Of a stretch of 64,000 nt of DNA, positions 38,840 through 47,109 are shown one piece after another. Each line of letters begins with the position of its first letter. Position 1 is the stretch's first letter. The notes beneath the pieces are model-generated. The model saw only the letters and a program-made list of their open reading frames with translations, searched no databases and was not told where the DNA came from. Source of the stretch: Sungkyunkwania multivorans (GTDB lineage Bacteria; Bacteroidota; Bacteroidia; Flavobacteriales; Flavobacteriaceae); the NCBI RefSeq assembly GCF_042675645.1, contig NZ_JBHTJH010000004.1:496001-560000 (forward strand). The letters run 5' to 3'. A program made the position numbers and the translations under genes.

Positions 38840-39250
38840 TTATAGAAGATTCAAAAAATGCAAAAGACTTAAGGCAAAAAGTAGCGTCCAAAGAATGGTT
38901 CTAAGCCAGTTTTTCCGAACAAGCTGAAGCAACATTTCGGTATTCGTTCTTCCCTTTGAGATAGCATTGTGGACAGGTACAAACATCAAAAAAGTAGATA
39001 ACCATAATGCAGTGATCATTGTAATAGAGAGTGTAGCATAAATATCTGGTGAAAGGATATCAAACACGGCGACAGCAAGTTGAACCAGCATCAAAGGTGC
39101 CACAATAAAGGCAAATCTCTTGGTATATTGTCTGTGCCAAATGATCAGATTCTCTTTGCTGTAATAGAGAAAACTTGGGTAGATGATACGTTGCACTATC
39201 CAAATGAGTACCATCATACCAAAATCCACTAATAACCTAAGCAGCTCCAA
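38840..39250 (-). CDS. Small four-helix membrane protein of unknown function
   Basis: 136 residues with four hydrophobic segments (FGMMVLIWIVQRIIYPSFLYY, FIVAPLMLVQLAVAVFDIL, ITMITALWLSTFLMFVPV, and TILWTLLFALSLLHFLNLL). The conserved-looking HRQYTKRFAFIVAP and PVHNAISKG lie between helices. The frame opens with TTG at 39250, 4 bases after the stop of the glutathione peroxidase gene; the first ATG is 33 bases later (39217) and would cut into helix one. Coupled translation with the peroxidase gene is likely. I do not recognise the family. Confidence 0.7.
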   Translation of the reverse strand: MELLRLLVDFGMMVLIWIVQRIIYPSFLYYSKENLIIWHRQYTKRFAFIVAPLMLVQLAVAVFDILSPDIYATLSITMITALWLSTFLMFVPVHNAISKGRTNTEMLLQLVRKNWLRTILWTLLFALSLLHFLNLL

Positions 39251-39254
39251 TACC

Positions 39255-39779
39255 TTAGAGATGTTTGGTGATCTTTGCGCTCAATGGATTGGTAAATGAC
39301 AAGTAGTGATCGATCAGTTTACCATTTTCATCGACCAAGTACTTTTGAAAATTCCATTTGACGCTAGAGCTTTTTTTGCCATTCAGCTTTTTCGAGCTAA
39401 GCCATTGGTATAAGGGATGCTGATCTTTTCCTTTGACGTTGATCTTTTCCGTCAGTAAGAAAGTGACGCCAAAATTCTTTTCACAAAACGTTTTTATCTG
39501 CATCGCATCGCCCGGTTCTTGCTTCCCAAATTGGTTGCAAGGAGAACCAATGACCACCAGATCATCCGGATAACGGTCGCTTAGCTCCTGTAAATCCTTG
39601 TATTGTTTTGTAAAGCCACATTCCGAGGCCACATTTACAAACAGCATCTTCCTTCCTTTGTAATCGGACAAGTTGATCGAATTTCCACCTAGGTCATTGA
39701 TAGAGATATCGAAGATCGAGGTCGTCTCATTGTTGGCGGTTACATTTGAAGCTACTTTTGCTGAGTCGAGTGTTTTCAT
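39255..39779 (-). CDS. Glutathione peroxidase family thiol peroxidase
   Basis: 174 residues. The peroxidatic residue is Cys54 in NVASECGFTKQY (not selenocysteine). The other family blocks are GSPCNQFGKQEPG with the active-site Gln, and VKWNFQKYLVDENG with the Trp and Asn. Bacterial members of this type usually use thioredoxin rather than glutathione to reduce peroxides. It has no signal peptide, so it is cytoplasmic. The ATG at 39779 gives about 20 residues before the domain proper; a later start is possible. A TATCTTTA box on this strand lies 55 bases upstream. Confidence 0.93.
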   Translation of the reverse strand: MKTLDSAKVASNVTANNETTSIFDISINDLGGNSINLSDYKGRKMLFVNVASECGFTKQYKDLQELSDRYPDDLVVIGSPCNQFGKQEPGDAMQIKTFCEKNFGVTFLLTEKINVKGKDQHPLYQWLSSKKLNGKKSSSVKWNFQKYLVDENGKLIDHYLSFTNPLSAKITKHL

Positions 39780-39833
39780 GGCGATTTTTATTTTTAAGAC
39801 GGTGGCCTGATAATTATGATCAGATAGAGACTA

Positions 39834-39841
39834 TAAAGATA
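39834..39841 (-). promoter_or_regulatory. Candidate -7 box for the glutathione peroxidase gene
   Basis: TATCTTTA on the minus strand (TAnnTTTG-like), about 55 bases before the ATG at 39779. No well-spaced -33 partner was seen. Confidence 0.35.
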
Positions 39842-39911
39842 CCTATTTTTTTGTTTATGTTTTTTAACAAACAATTAAACAAAATTAACAGCTTTAAAGC
39901 AAATCACCCGA

Positions 39912-39919
39912 TATCTTTG
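39912..39919 (+). promoter_or_regulatory. -7 promoter element TATCTTTG for the fasciclin gene
   Basis: A perfect TAnnTTTG element 20 bases before the ATG at 39939. The -33 partner is weak. Confidence 0.5.
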
Positions 39920-39938
39920 TAAAAAAATCAAAATTGTT

Positions 39939-40481
39939 ATGAAAAAGTTTATTCTATTATCATTGGCCACGAGCTTTGTTTTTGTGCTTTCGGCTTTCAC
40001 TGGTCTTAATGACACAACCCTAAAAACAAATGAAGGTGATGGCACCATCGTCGCTGTTGCTGCTGGCAACGAGAACTTCTCTACTTTGGTAACTGCTGTT
40101 AAAACAGCCGGTCTGGTCGAAACGCTCAATGGCGATGGACCCTTTACCGTATTTGCACCAGTCAACGATGCCTTTGGGAAATTACCTGCCGGTACAGTTG
40201 AATCTTTATTGAAAGAAGAAAACAGGGAAACGCTAACGGCTATTTTAACGTATCATGTGGTCAAAGGCGAATTTAAGGCGGCAGATGTCCTTAAAGCGAT
40301 CAAGTCAAACAAAGGAAAGTTTGAGATAACTACCGTACAAGGTGGGACACTCACCGCTTCTTTGAGTGGTTCAAATGTAATTTTAACCGATGCGAAAGGA
40401 AATACTTCCAAAGTGGTCATTACAGATGTCGATGCGTCCAACGGGATCATCCATGCCATTGATACTGTGGTGATGCCATAA
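39939..40481 (+). CDS. Fasciclin (FAS1) domain secreted protein
   Basis: 180 residues: a signal peptide (MKKFILLSLATSFVFVLSAF), then a single FAS1 domain. The H1 motif is GPFTVFAPVNDAFGKLP and the H2 motif is NGIIHAIDTVVMP, with the YH-type segment LTYHVVKGEF between them. FAS1 proteins act in adhesion or as surface matrix proteins. It stands alone with its own promoter and terminator. Confidence 0.93.
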   Translation: MKKFILLSLATSFVFVLSAFTGLNDTTLKTNEGDGTIVAVAAGNENFSTLVTAVKTAGLVETLNGDGPFTVFAPVNDAFGKLPAGTVESLLKEENRETLTAILTYHVVKGEFKAADVLKAIKSNKGKFEITTVQGGTLTASLSGSNVILTDAKGNTSKVVITDVDASNGIIHAIDTVVMP

Positions 40482-40511
40482 GTTCTAAATAAACAGTATA
40501 AGTATAAGTAA

Positions 40512-40545
40512 GGACCTGTCTCCCACGAGGCGGGTTCTTCTTTTT
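40512..40545 (+). terminator. Terminator after the fasciclin gene
   Basis: GGACCTGTCTC pairs with GAGGCGGGTTC (two G-T wobbles) around CCAC, followed by TTCTTTTT. It is 30 bases past the stop. Confidence 0.6.
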
Positions 40546-40760
40546 AAAGAAATCTCAAAGTACTTCAGATTACTTTTTTGGATTCTTGCTATTGATGCTG
40601 GCGATGAGCATATTCGAATCTATATTCTCCTATTTTTAATTATGATCTTCAAGATTTTCATCATTTGGTTTTTTTCTACACCTAGTTTGTATTTCTAATT
40701 GCTGGTGATGTTTTAATTTATCCAAAATTTTCAAACCAACCAACCAACTACAAACATCTT

Positions 40761-42164
40761 ATGGACATTTTGCGATATAATGACATAGAGAAACTTATGT
40801 CCGTGCCTAGTTGCCAACCGATTATGGGTGCCTTTTTGATCTTCATGCTATTTGTCTTTCCTACTTTTTCTCAAAATCCTATAGTTCCAAACAAAGGATT
40901 GAACGATCCTCATGTTCATATCTTCAGGGATACGGCCTATGTTTATGCTTCCCATGATCGCGCCGCGGATAACAAGGGCTTTATTATGGATGATTGGTGG
41001 GTATGGTCGTCGCCTGATCTGGTAAACTGGACCAAACGCAGTGTCTTAAAACCCGAAGACACCTATATCGGAAAGAAATTTCAAGGATGCTGGGCCACCG
41101 ATGTTGGTGAAAAAGACGGAAAATATTACTGGTATTTCTCTGAACAGAATCGTCAAGCAGGTGTGGTGGTTGGGGATTCACCCATAGGGCCTTGGAGCGA
41201 CCCTTTAGGAAAACCTTTATTATCTGAGGATCTGACCCCCACTCATGAATACGACATGGCTATTTTTGAGGATAATGGGAATCACTATATCATCTTTGGG
41301 GTATGGGATTTCTATATCGCCAAACTGAATTATGATATGATAAGTTTGGCAGAAAAGCCCAAAAAAATCATCATCAACAATCCGAGAGGCCCGTATAATC
41401 TGAATGGTGAGAATACCAAAATGCCGACAGACGACAAACCCTTTGTCCACAAATATAATAACACCTATTATCTCTCGTGGGGATGTTTCTATGCTACCTC
41501 ACAGAATTTATATGGGCCTTATGATTACCGTGATACGGTGATAAAGGCTGATAGTTTTGTTGAAGGCCATGAAAGTCCCACATGGCCAAACGGTTTTCTT
41601 CAAGGACGACATGGCTCATTCTTTGAGTGGTATGATCAATGGTATTATGCATATTGTGATATAAGTAATACTGGGAATCGATATTTTAGGGACACCTTTA
41701 TCAGCTATGTACATTATAAGGACAACGGAGAAATAGCCCCTATAAGAATCGATAGTGTTGGTGTGGGTCAATATAAGGCTGACGCTCCAAAAATTGAGGC
41801 CGAAGACTACTTTCGGGCAGAAGGTCTCGTGAAGAAAGAGATCCTGAATGGATTTGCCGTGCGAACAACTGCCAATAAAAGTTATTTGATGTTTCCAAAC
41901 GTTCAAGGTCTTCAAAATTTTTCAAAAATAATTCTGAAGGTTAGGGCACCTCAAGGAGGAAGATTTTCTTTAGAAGTCCGTAAGGATGGGTTACAGGGAG
42001 TGCTTTTAGGTAAATCGCTCTTATCATTAGATGTACCGATGAGAGAATTTAAAGAGATAGCGATTCGTCTAGCCCCAATGGAAGAGAAGGAGGAACTATT
42101 CTTTCTCATAACAAAGCTTGGCACTAACGAATTAGAGATCGAGTCATTATCATTTTCAAAATAA
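40761..42164 (+). CDS. GH43-like glycoside hydrolase with C-terminal carbohydrate-binding-like domain
   Basis: 467 residues in the listed frame. The five-bladed propeller of clan GH-F is recognisable from NKGLNDPHVHIF (catalytic-base Asp49), WWVWSSPDLVNW, HEYDMAIFEDNG (Asp165) and FVEGHESPTW (candidate acid Glu268 or Glu271). From about residue 345 a jelly-roll domain similar to CBM6 follows (APKIEAEDYFRAEG). A signal peptide is best formed from Met13 (40797) or Met22 (40824): FLIFMLFVFPTFSQ. These enzymes remove xylose or arabinose. The next gene, a GH3, begins 5 bases later. Confidence 0.82.
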   Translation: MDILRYNDIEKLMSVPSCQPIMGAFLIFMLFVFPTFSQNPIVPNKGLNDPHVHIFRDTAYVYASHDRAADNKGFIMDDWWVWSSPDLVNWTKRSVLKPEDTYIGKKFQGCWATDVGEKDGKYYWYFSEQNRQAGVVVGDSPIGPWSDPLGKPLLSEDLTPTHEYDMAIFEDNGNHYIIFGVWDFYIAKLNYDMISLAEKPKKIIINNPRGPYNLNGENTKMPTDDKPFVHKYNNTYYLSWGCFYATSQNLYGPYDYRDTVIKADSFVEGHESPTWPNGFLQGRHGSFFEWYDQWYYAYCDISNTGNRYFRDTFISYVHYKDNGEIAPIRIDSVGVGQYKADAPKIEAEDYFRAEGLVKKEILNGFAVRTTANKSYLMFPNVQGLQNFSKIILKVRAPQGGRFSLEVRKDGLQGVLLGKSLLSLDVPMREFKEIAIRLAPMEEKEELFFLITKLGTNELEIESLSFSK

Positions 42165-42169
42165 CAAGA

Positions 42170-44464
42170 ATGAACAGTTTTTTCAAACCAATGATGAGTA
42201 GGGTCGTAATTTTTATATGCACCGTTTCCATGACGGTTTTTCTCAATTGCGAAAGATCAACTTTAGCTACCAACGACTATAAGAACACATCCTTGTCGAT
42301 AGAAGAACGGGTGGAAGCTCTGTTGCCTCTGATGTCGATAGAGGAAAAAGTGGCACAAATGCGAATCTTTCATGCCAATATCGGCGTTGAGGCTGACCAA
42401 GAGGGAAACTTAAAACTTTCGGATAGGGTTGTCGAAAAACTAAAGTTGGGCATCGCGGGCATCAAAAACCCTGGAGAGCATCTCGACCCTGTCGCCGCTG
42501 CAAAACTCAATAATCAACTTCAAAACTACATTATCCAAAACAACCGATGGGGCATCCCAGCACTATTCGTGACCGAATCGTATAATGGCGTGGACGCAGC
42601 GGGCTGCACAAAATTTGGAAGACCGATCACTTCTGCAGCTTCTTTCAATCCAGCCTTGATCCATCGCATGTGGGATGTTGTTGGGAGAGAAGCGCGTCTT
42701 AGAGGGATGCACATGTGTCATTCTCCCGAGGCCGATATCGTTCGTGACCCTCGCTTTGGTAGAATGAGTGAAGCCTTTGGAGAGGACACCTATTTGACGA
42801 CGGAAATGGTTGTCTCAGCGATCAAAGGGGTACAGGGTGACTATGATGGTCTTGGGAACGGCACGCATATCGGTGCCGTTGTGAAGCATTTTGCAGGGTA
42901 TGGTCAAGTATTGGGCGGATCTAATTTCGCAGCGGTCGAAATTTCACCAAGAACGCTTGTAGATGAGATATTTCCACCGTTTGAAGCCGCAGTGAAAGAA
43001 GCCAAGACGCTTGGGGTAATGGCGTCACACGGTGATCTTAATGGCATTGCTAGTCATGGAAACCCCGACTTGCTTACTAGGGTGCTGCGTGAGGAATGGG
43101 GCTTTGAAGGCTATGTGGTCTCGGATGCCAATGATATCGGTCGTTTGTTCTATTTTATGAAAGTGGCCGAATCACCAGAGGCAGCTGCTCTGATGGGATT
43201 GAGGGCAGGTATTGATATTGACCTTTATGCAGAAGATGCTTACGCCTATCTGCCAGAGATGGCAAAAGAAGATCCCGAGATCGAAAAACTGATCGATCGA
43301 TCGGTAAGACGCGTCCTGCGAATCAAATTTATTCTGGGTTTGTTCGATGATCCGTTTATCGATATTGCGGAAGTGGAAAATGGTATACGGCATCCATCAT
43401 CACTGTCATTGGCAAAGGAAGCTGACCTAGAGTCGATCATTCTTTTGAAGAATGAACAAAACATCTTGCCCTTGAATAAAAGTAAGATCAACAGTATTGC
43501 GCTTTTAGGGCCAATTTTGGACAACGATACAAAAGATGCATTCGAGTCGGTAGCGGGGTCTAATATCAAGTTTATTGACGAAAAAGGTTTTCAGCTTACG
43601 GACGAGGACGACCGTGTTCCAAATTTATTGGAAAGAGATGGGAAGGCCCTCGACAAGATGGTGGCAATCGCTAAAAATACCGATGTTGCTATTTTGTTTC
43701 TCGGAGGTGATGAGCATACTTCTAAAGAAGCTTATTTTAATAGTGCTCTCGGCGATCGGGCAACGATAGAACCATTAGGCGCACAAAATGAATTGATCCA
43801 GCGAGTGAAGGCCTTGGGGAAACCAGTGGTCGTGGTTTTGAAACATCGCAGAACATTATCCATCAATGTGATATCAGAACTAGCAGATAGTATTTTGGAT
43901 GTTTGGGATCTTAGCGAATTTGGAAATGAATCGGTAGCCCGAATTATCTTTGGAGAGGTGGCTCCATCTGGAAAATCACCGGTGACGATACCAAGATCGA
44001 TAGGGCAACTACCCTTTCATTATAGTATGAAGGAGATCAACTATAAAAAAGGATATCTATTCCTAGAAGATGGACCGCTATATCCCTTTGGTCATGGTTT
44101 GAGCTATACCACTTTTGAGTATTCCAATTTGAAATTGTCCAGCGATCAAATTATATCGGATGGTGAGATCACTGTAAGTGTTACTGTAAAAAATACGGGA
44201 AAAACAAAGGCAAAAGAAGTGGTACAGCTGTATATCAAAGACGATATTGGGTCGGTTACCAGACCAGATAAGGAACTGAAGGCTTTTGAGAAGATCGAAT
44301 TACAGGCTGGAGAACGTAAAGAAGTTTCTTTCAAGATAACGCCAGAGATGCTCTTGTTCACAGGGGTGAATATGGAAAAGGCCTTAGAGGCTGGTGACTA
44401 TACCATATTAGTTGGTACCTCTTCAAAAGAAGGTATTACTGCAAAATTCAAACTGAACAAGTAA
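42170..44464 (+). CDS. Second GH3 family glycoside hydrolase, lipoprotein
   Basis: 764 residues with lipobox FLNC. The barrel motifs are ALFVTESYNGVD, PEADIVRDPRFGRMSEAFGED, KHFAGYGQVLGGSNFA and the nucleophile Asp319 in YVVSDANDI. The second domain has FGNESVARIIFGEVAPSGKSP, then a fibronectin III-like domain (VTVKNTGKTKAKEVVQLYIKD). It differs clearly from the GH3 at 30026-32278: it has VTESYNGVD where that one has WWNEALHGV, so it likely has a different substrate. It forms a two-gene unit with the GH43 and ends at a strong terminator. Confidence 0.9.
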   Translation: MNSFFKPMMSRVVIFICTVSMTVFLNCERSTLATNDYKNTSLSIEERVEALLPLMSIEEKVAQMRIFHANIGVEADQEGNLKLSDRVVEKLKLGIAGIKNPGEHLDPVAAAKLNNQLQNYIIQNNRWGIPALFVTESYNGVDAAGCTKFGRPITSAASFNPALIHRMWDVVGREARLRGMHMCHSPEADIVRDPRFGRMSEAFGEDTYLTTEMVVSAIKGVQGDYDGLGNGTHIGAVVKHFAGYGQVLGGSNFAAVEISPRTLVDEIFPPFEAAVKEAKTLGVMASHGDLNGIASHGNPDLLTRVLREEWGFEGYVVSDANDIGRLFYFMKVAESPEAAALMGLRAGIDIDLYAEDAYAYLPEMAKEDPEIEKLIDRSVRRVLRIKFILGLFDDPFIDIAEVENGIRHPSSLSLAKEADLESIILLKNEQNILPLNKSKINSIALLGPILDNDTKDAFESVAGSNIKFIDEKGFQLTDEDDRVPNLLERDGKALDKMVAIAKNTDVAILFLGGDEHTSKEAYFNSALGDRATIEPLGAQNELIQRVKALGKPVVVVLKHRRTLSINVISELADSILDVWDLSEFGNESVARIIFGEVAPSGKSPVTIPRSIGQLPFHYSMKEINYKKGYLFLEDGPLYPFGHGLSYTTFEYSNLKLSSDQIISDGEITVSVTVKNTGKTKAKEVVQLYIKDDIGSVTRPDKELKAFEKIELQAGERKEVSFKITPEMLLFTGVNMEKALEAGDYTILVGTSSKEGITAKFKLNK

Positions 44465-44502
44465 GATACTACGATTCTTTTGTAGCCGGATTGAACAAGA
44501 AG

Positions 44503-44530
44503 AACCCCCTCAATTTGCTCGAGGGGGGTT
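44503..44530 (+). terminator. Terminator after the GH43-GH3 pair
   Basis: AACCCCCTC pairs with GAGGGGGGTT around AATTTGCTC. It is 39 bases after the GH3 stop and faces the convergent lipoprotein gene. Confidence 0.65.
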
Positions 44531-44569
44531 AAAACTTCTACTAATCATTGTTTGTCAAATAATAAAGAA

Positions 44570-45292
44570 TTATGGGATTTCATGTCCCGGAGGGCAGCCT
44601 CCTTCATGTACATGCGGTTCATTACCGCCAGGACCATTTCCACAAGCGCCTTCACCTGAACCATTTCCTTGCGGGCTGGCAAAGAAACCCGAATAGGTAA
44701 CGGTTTCGCTAATACCTACTGGTGTTCCATCATATTCAAAGCCTAAAGTAAGTCTTCCTCTGATGATATATTCAACCGTTCGGTTGGTACGATACTGCGA
44801 TATTTGCGTTGTCGGTGTCCAAGAAAGACCAATAGAAGCTCCTGCGAGATAAGAGGTGGCGCTAAATTTAGAGGCATCGTTAACAATATTGCCATTACCA
44901 GTACAATAAGCATATCGAATGTCGGCTTCGATACGAGCTCCTAAGTTCAACCATGATGATTGCAGCACTAGGTTTTTTAAACCTTGCCGAACCGTCGGTG
45001 TTCTTGAAGTTGTCCCTGCATTTCCGTTTGATTCTATTGGAAAGACATTATCATCATGAAAGTGCCCCCCTTTTTTCATGATAGCTCTCATTTCATCGAT
45101 GTAAGCGCGAGCCTCATCGAGGCTTTCAAATGAAGCTACTGTAGGACTCCCTTCATCCAAGATGATGAGGTCATTATTTTCAATGAATTTTTGCAATTCC
45201 ACAGTGGCGTCCTCCTGGACATCATTTTCTTGGCAACCAAGCGCAACAAATAGAAACGCCATAGCCATTATTTTTAGTGAAGTTTTTTTCAT
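44570..45292 (-). CDS. Lipoprotein of unknown function with Gly/Cys/His-rich tail
   Basis: 240 residues. A lipoprotein signal ends in ALGCQEN. Residues about 25-70 are acidic and helical; the middle (about 95-205) looks like beta structure with many Tyr, Thr and Arg. The last 30 residues are unusual: GNGSGEGACGNGPGG followed by NEPHVHEGGCPPGHEIP, with two cysteines and three histidines that could bind metal or form a disulfide. GGHFHDDN near residue 76 adds further histidines. I do not recognise a family. It is a single gene facing the GH43-GH3 unit. Confidence 0.7.
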   Translation of the reverse strand: MKKTSLKIMAMAFLFVALGCQENDVQEDATVELQKFIENNDLIILDEGSPTVASFESLDEARAYIDEMRAIMKKGGHFHDDNVFPIESNGNAGTTSRTPTVRQGLKNLVLQSSWLNLGARIEADIRYAYCTGNGNIVNDASKFSATSYLAGASIGLSWTPTTQISQYRTNRTVEYIIRGRLTLGFEYDGTPVGISETVTYSGFFASPQGNGSGEGACGNGPGGNEPHVHEGGCPPGHEIP

Positions 45293-45673
45293 AATTTTCG
45301 ATTTAGTTAATTAGTGTTATTAGCCTGATTATTAGAAGAATCGAACTAAAATTACTAGAACCGGAGAGCAGAAAAAAGAAGTGCTACACCAGATTAATTA
45401 AAATGAGGAAGTACAAAATCGAAAAATACTTTAATGGTGTGTAGGAGTTCTTTTTCAACGTTAACAAGTCCAAGATTTCAATGATAGGACCAGGTCCTCA
45501 GAATAAAATCAATCCGTGCTTAAAATATACTTTTGGGCCAGCTGGCGCGCTAGTGATAGAATGAGATGCGTGGTTTGTCATTGGAGGGATTCACTTCACT
45601 TTGTTCGTGTTCCCCAATACCGTATAGTGCAAATGCAACTTCAATCCTTGACAGGATTGACACCTTAAAATCA

Positions 45674-45710
45674 AAAATCCCACTCAAGCAAACTTGGTGG
45701 GATTTTATCT
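45674..45710. terminator. Hairpin terminator, bidirectional form
   Basis: AAAATCCCAC (45674-45683) pairs with GTGGGATTTT (45697-45706), extended inside by CAAG/CTTG around a CAAA loop, with A and T runs at the ends. Confidence 0.6.
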
Positions 45711-45765
45711 TTAAGCTGCGTTAAAGTTGCGCTTGATCCCAGAGTAGGGATCCTAGGCAAGGATG

Positions 45766-45853
45766 AAACCCCCACGAACTTCGTTCGTTGGGTTTTGTGT
45801 TTCCTTCCGCCCCTTCGAAGTAAACTTCAGGGGCTCCAGAAAACACAAAACCC
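45766..45853. repeat. Overlapping inverted repeats downstream of tRNA-Ser
   Basis: Hairpin 1 pairs 45766-45779 with 45783-45796 (12 of 14 pairs). Hairpin 2 pairs GGGTTTTGTGTTT at 45790-45802 with AAACACAAAACCC at 45841-45853 and has inner GCCCC/GGGGC and GAAG/CTTC stems. The two share bases 45790-45796, so they cannot both form. Confidence 0.6.
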
Positions 45854-45873
45854 GCAACTCTCGTTGCGGGTTT
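45849..45873 (-). terminator. Terminator of the tRNA-Ser transcript
   Basis: AACCCGCAAC and GTTGCGGGTT pair around a four-base loop, followed on the minus strand by TTGTGTTTT. It begins 7 bases after the tRNA 3' end. Confidence 0.7.
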
Positions 45874-45879
45874 CTTTTG

Positions 45880-45964
45880 CGGAGAAAGAGGGATTCGAAC
45901 CCCCGGAGGTGTGACCCTCAACAGTTTTCAAGACTGCCGCATTCGACCACTCTGCCATTTCTCC
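45880..45964 (-). tRNA. tRNA-Ser (anticodon UGA)
   Basis: 85 bases on the minus strand. The acceptor GGAGAAA (45964-45958) pairs with TTTCTCC (45887-45881), with G as discriminator. The anticodon arm GCAGT-CTTGAAA-ACTGT gives anticodon TGA at 45930-45928. A long variable arm (GAGG...CCTC) and the T arm GGTTCGAATC are present, as in serine tRNAs. CCA is not encoded. A TATATTTG promoter lies about 120 bases upstream. Confidence 0.95.
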
Positions 45965-45970
45965 TATGTC

Positions 45971-46032
45971 TTTTGGAGTCTTGGTTTTCAAGACTGCTCC
46001 CGAGTCCTCGGGAACCACGCTACCATTTCTCC
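45971..46032 (-). pseudogene. Degenerate tRNA-Ser-like fragment in the tRNA leader
   Basis: Directly upstream of the tRNA, GGAGAAATGG (5' acceptor and start of the D arm) recurs at 46032-46023 and GCAGTCTTGAAAA (anticodon arm) recurs at 45997-45985. The T arm and 3' acceptor are absent. The fragment instead forms two hairpins: CCCGAG/CTCGGG and AGTCTTG/CAAGACT. It looks like a partial duplication of the tRNA gene within its precursor leader. Confidence 0.6.
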
Positions 46033-46356
46033 ATTTTTAACGTATCCGCCGCAAGAACCTATACTGTTCCGTAGGCGGGTGCAAATATAATACCCTTTTT
46101 TTATTCTATAAAACAAAATTGTAGGTTTTTTAAAAGTACAGCGTTTCTATCAAAGCGTGTTACGAAAGCGTATCTCAGAAAAGCGGCTCCGTGTTGGTTT
46201 GGGAAGGAGCCTCTTCTAAAATGCTATGAAAAAATGGATAGCAACTGAAAAAATCGCGTCAATGACATTGGATGATACATGTGTTTTAGTTTTATGTATC
46301 GGCAAGTCGTACACCGTTAAAAATATAGTATTTTCACACTGCAAAACAACTATTCT
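46033..46356. other. Intergenic region between tRNA-Ser leader and the permease gene
   Basis: 324 bases. It holds a CCGCC/GGCGG hairpin at 46046-46078, the minus-strand tRNA promoter at 46082-46089, and AT-rich sequence up to the permease ATG. No gene was seen. Confidence 0.5.
46082..46089 (-). promoter_or_regulatory. -7 promoter element TATATTTG for the tRNA-Ser transcript
   Basis: A perfect TAnnTTTG element on the minus strand. Transcription would start near 46076 and run through the tRNA-like fragment into the tRNA. A TTTTG lies 24 bases further upstream, slightly beyond the usual spacing. Confidence 0.55.
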
Positions 46357-47109
46357 ATGGAATTTTCATGGGAATATATCCTGCTTATCGCCGTAGGCAC
46401 CGCGGCGGGCTTCATTAATACCTTGGCGGGAGGTGGGTCCTTACTTACGCTACCAACACTCATTTTTATGGGGCTACCGCCAGCTGTAGCGAATGGAACG
46501 AATAGAATCGCCATCCTGATTCAAACGTTCTTTGCAATAAGAGGTTTCAAAAGCAAAGGGGTATCGACTTTTCCCTTTAGCTTGTATGTCGCTGTCTCGG
46601 CATTGTTTGGCTCCATCTTAGGTGCAAAATTGGCAATAGATATCAAAGGGGAGACTTTCAATAAAATTTTGGCCGTTATCATGGTGCTGGTGGTTTTGAT
46701 GATCGTCTTGAAGCCAAAGGCAAGTCTTGGGGACCTTGAGGAACGAATTACTGGTAAATACCGATGGATCTCTGTTTTCCTTTTCTTTTTTGTCGGGATC
46801 TATGGAGGTTTTATCCAAGCTGGAGTCGGGTTTTTTATGTTGCTGATCTTGCCGTTGGTAAATCGCTTGTCACTTGTTAAAAGTAATGCCACCAAAGTTT
46901 TCGTCGCTTTTATCTACACCATCGCTGCGGTAGTCGTCTTTGCCTTGGAGGATAAGATCAATTACAAGTTGGGATTGACCCTCGCTGTCGGAAATGCAAC
47001 AGGTGCTTGGTTTGGCAGCCGTTGGTCTGTTGATAAGGGAGATAAGGCCATCAAGATATTCTTGGTGGTCATGGTCATGGCTTTGGCGGCAAAGCTATGG
47101 TTTTTCTAA
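46357..47109 (+). CDS. TSUP (TauE/SafE) family membrane permease
   Basis: 250 residues with about seven to eight hydrophobic segments. The family motif AAGFINTLAGGGSLLTLPTL is at the N-terminus, followed by GLPPAVANGTNRIAI, and the second repeat has GFIQAGVGFFMLLILPL and KSNATKVFVAFIY. TSUP proteins move sulfite, sulfonates or small organic anions across the inner membrane; the substrate cannot be told here. The end overlaps the convergent acylphosphatase gene by 4 bases. Confidence 0.92.
   Translation: MEFSWEYILLIAVGTAAGFINTLAGGGSLLTLPTLIFMGLPPAVANGTNRIAILIQTFFAIRGFKSKGVSTFPFSLYVAVSALFGSILGAKLAIDIKGETFNKILAVIMVLVVLMIVLKPKASLGDLEERITGKYRWISVFLFFFVGIYGGFIQAGVGFFMLLILPLVNRLSLVKSNATKVFVAFIYTIAAVVVFALEDKINYKLGLTLAVGNATGAWFGSRWSVDKGDKAIKIFLVVMVMALAAKLWFF

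Larger units (their letters stand above)
45293..45879. other. 587-base non-coding stretch rich in inverted repeats
   Basis: No protein gene was supported here. It contains CAATCC/GGATTG arms at 45642-45659, a terminator-like hairpin at 45674-45710, and three overlapping hairpins at 45766-45873 that lie downstream of the minus-strand tRNA-Ser gene. The part from about 45520 to 45665 is open in one plus frame, but the sequence does not look like a protein. Confidence 0.5.

Noticed and set aside
45520..45666. Open plus frame before the tRNA region
   Set aside because: Composition is unlike the neighbouring proteins, it has no good start, and it is interrupted by inverted repeats.
45721..46018. 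Minus-strand frames of about 60 codons over the tRNA-Ser locus
   Set aside because: They are translations of the tRNA gene and its hairpins (AEWSNAAVLKTVEGH is a familiar tRNA-Ser artefact).
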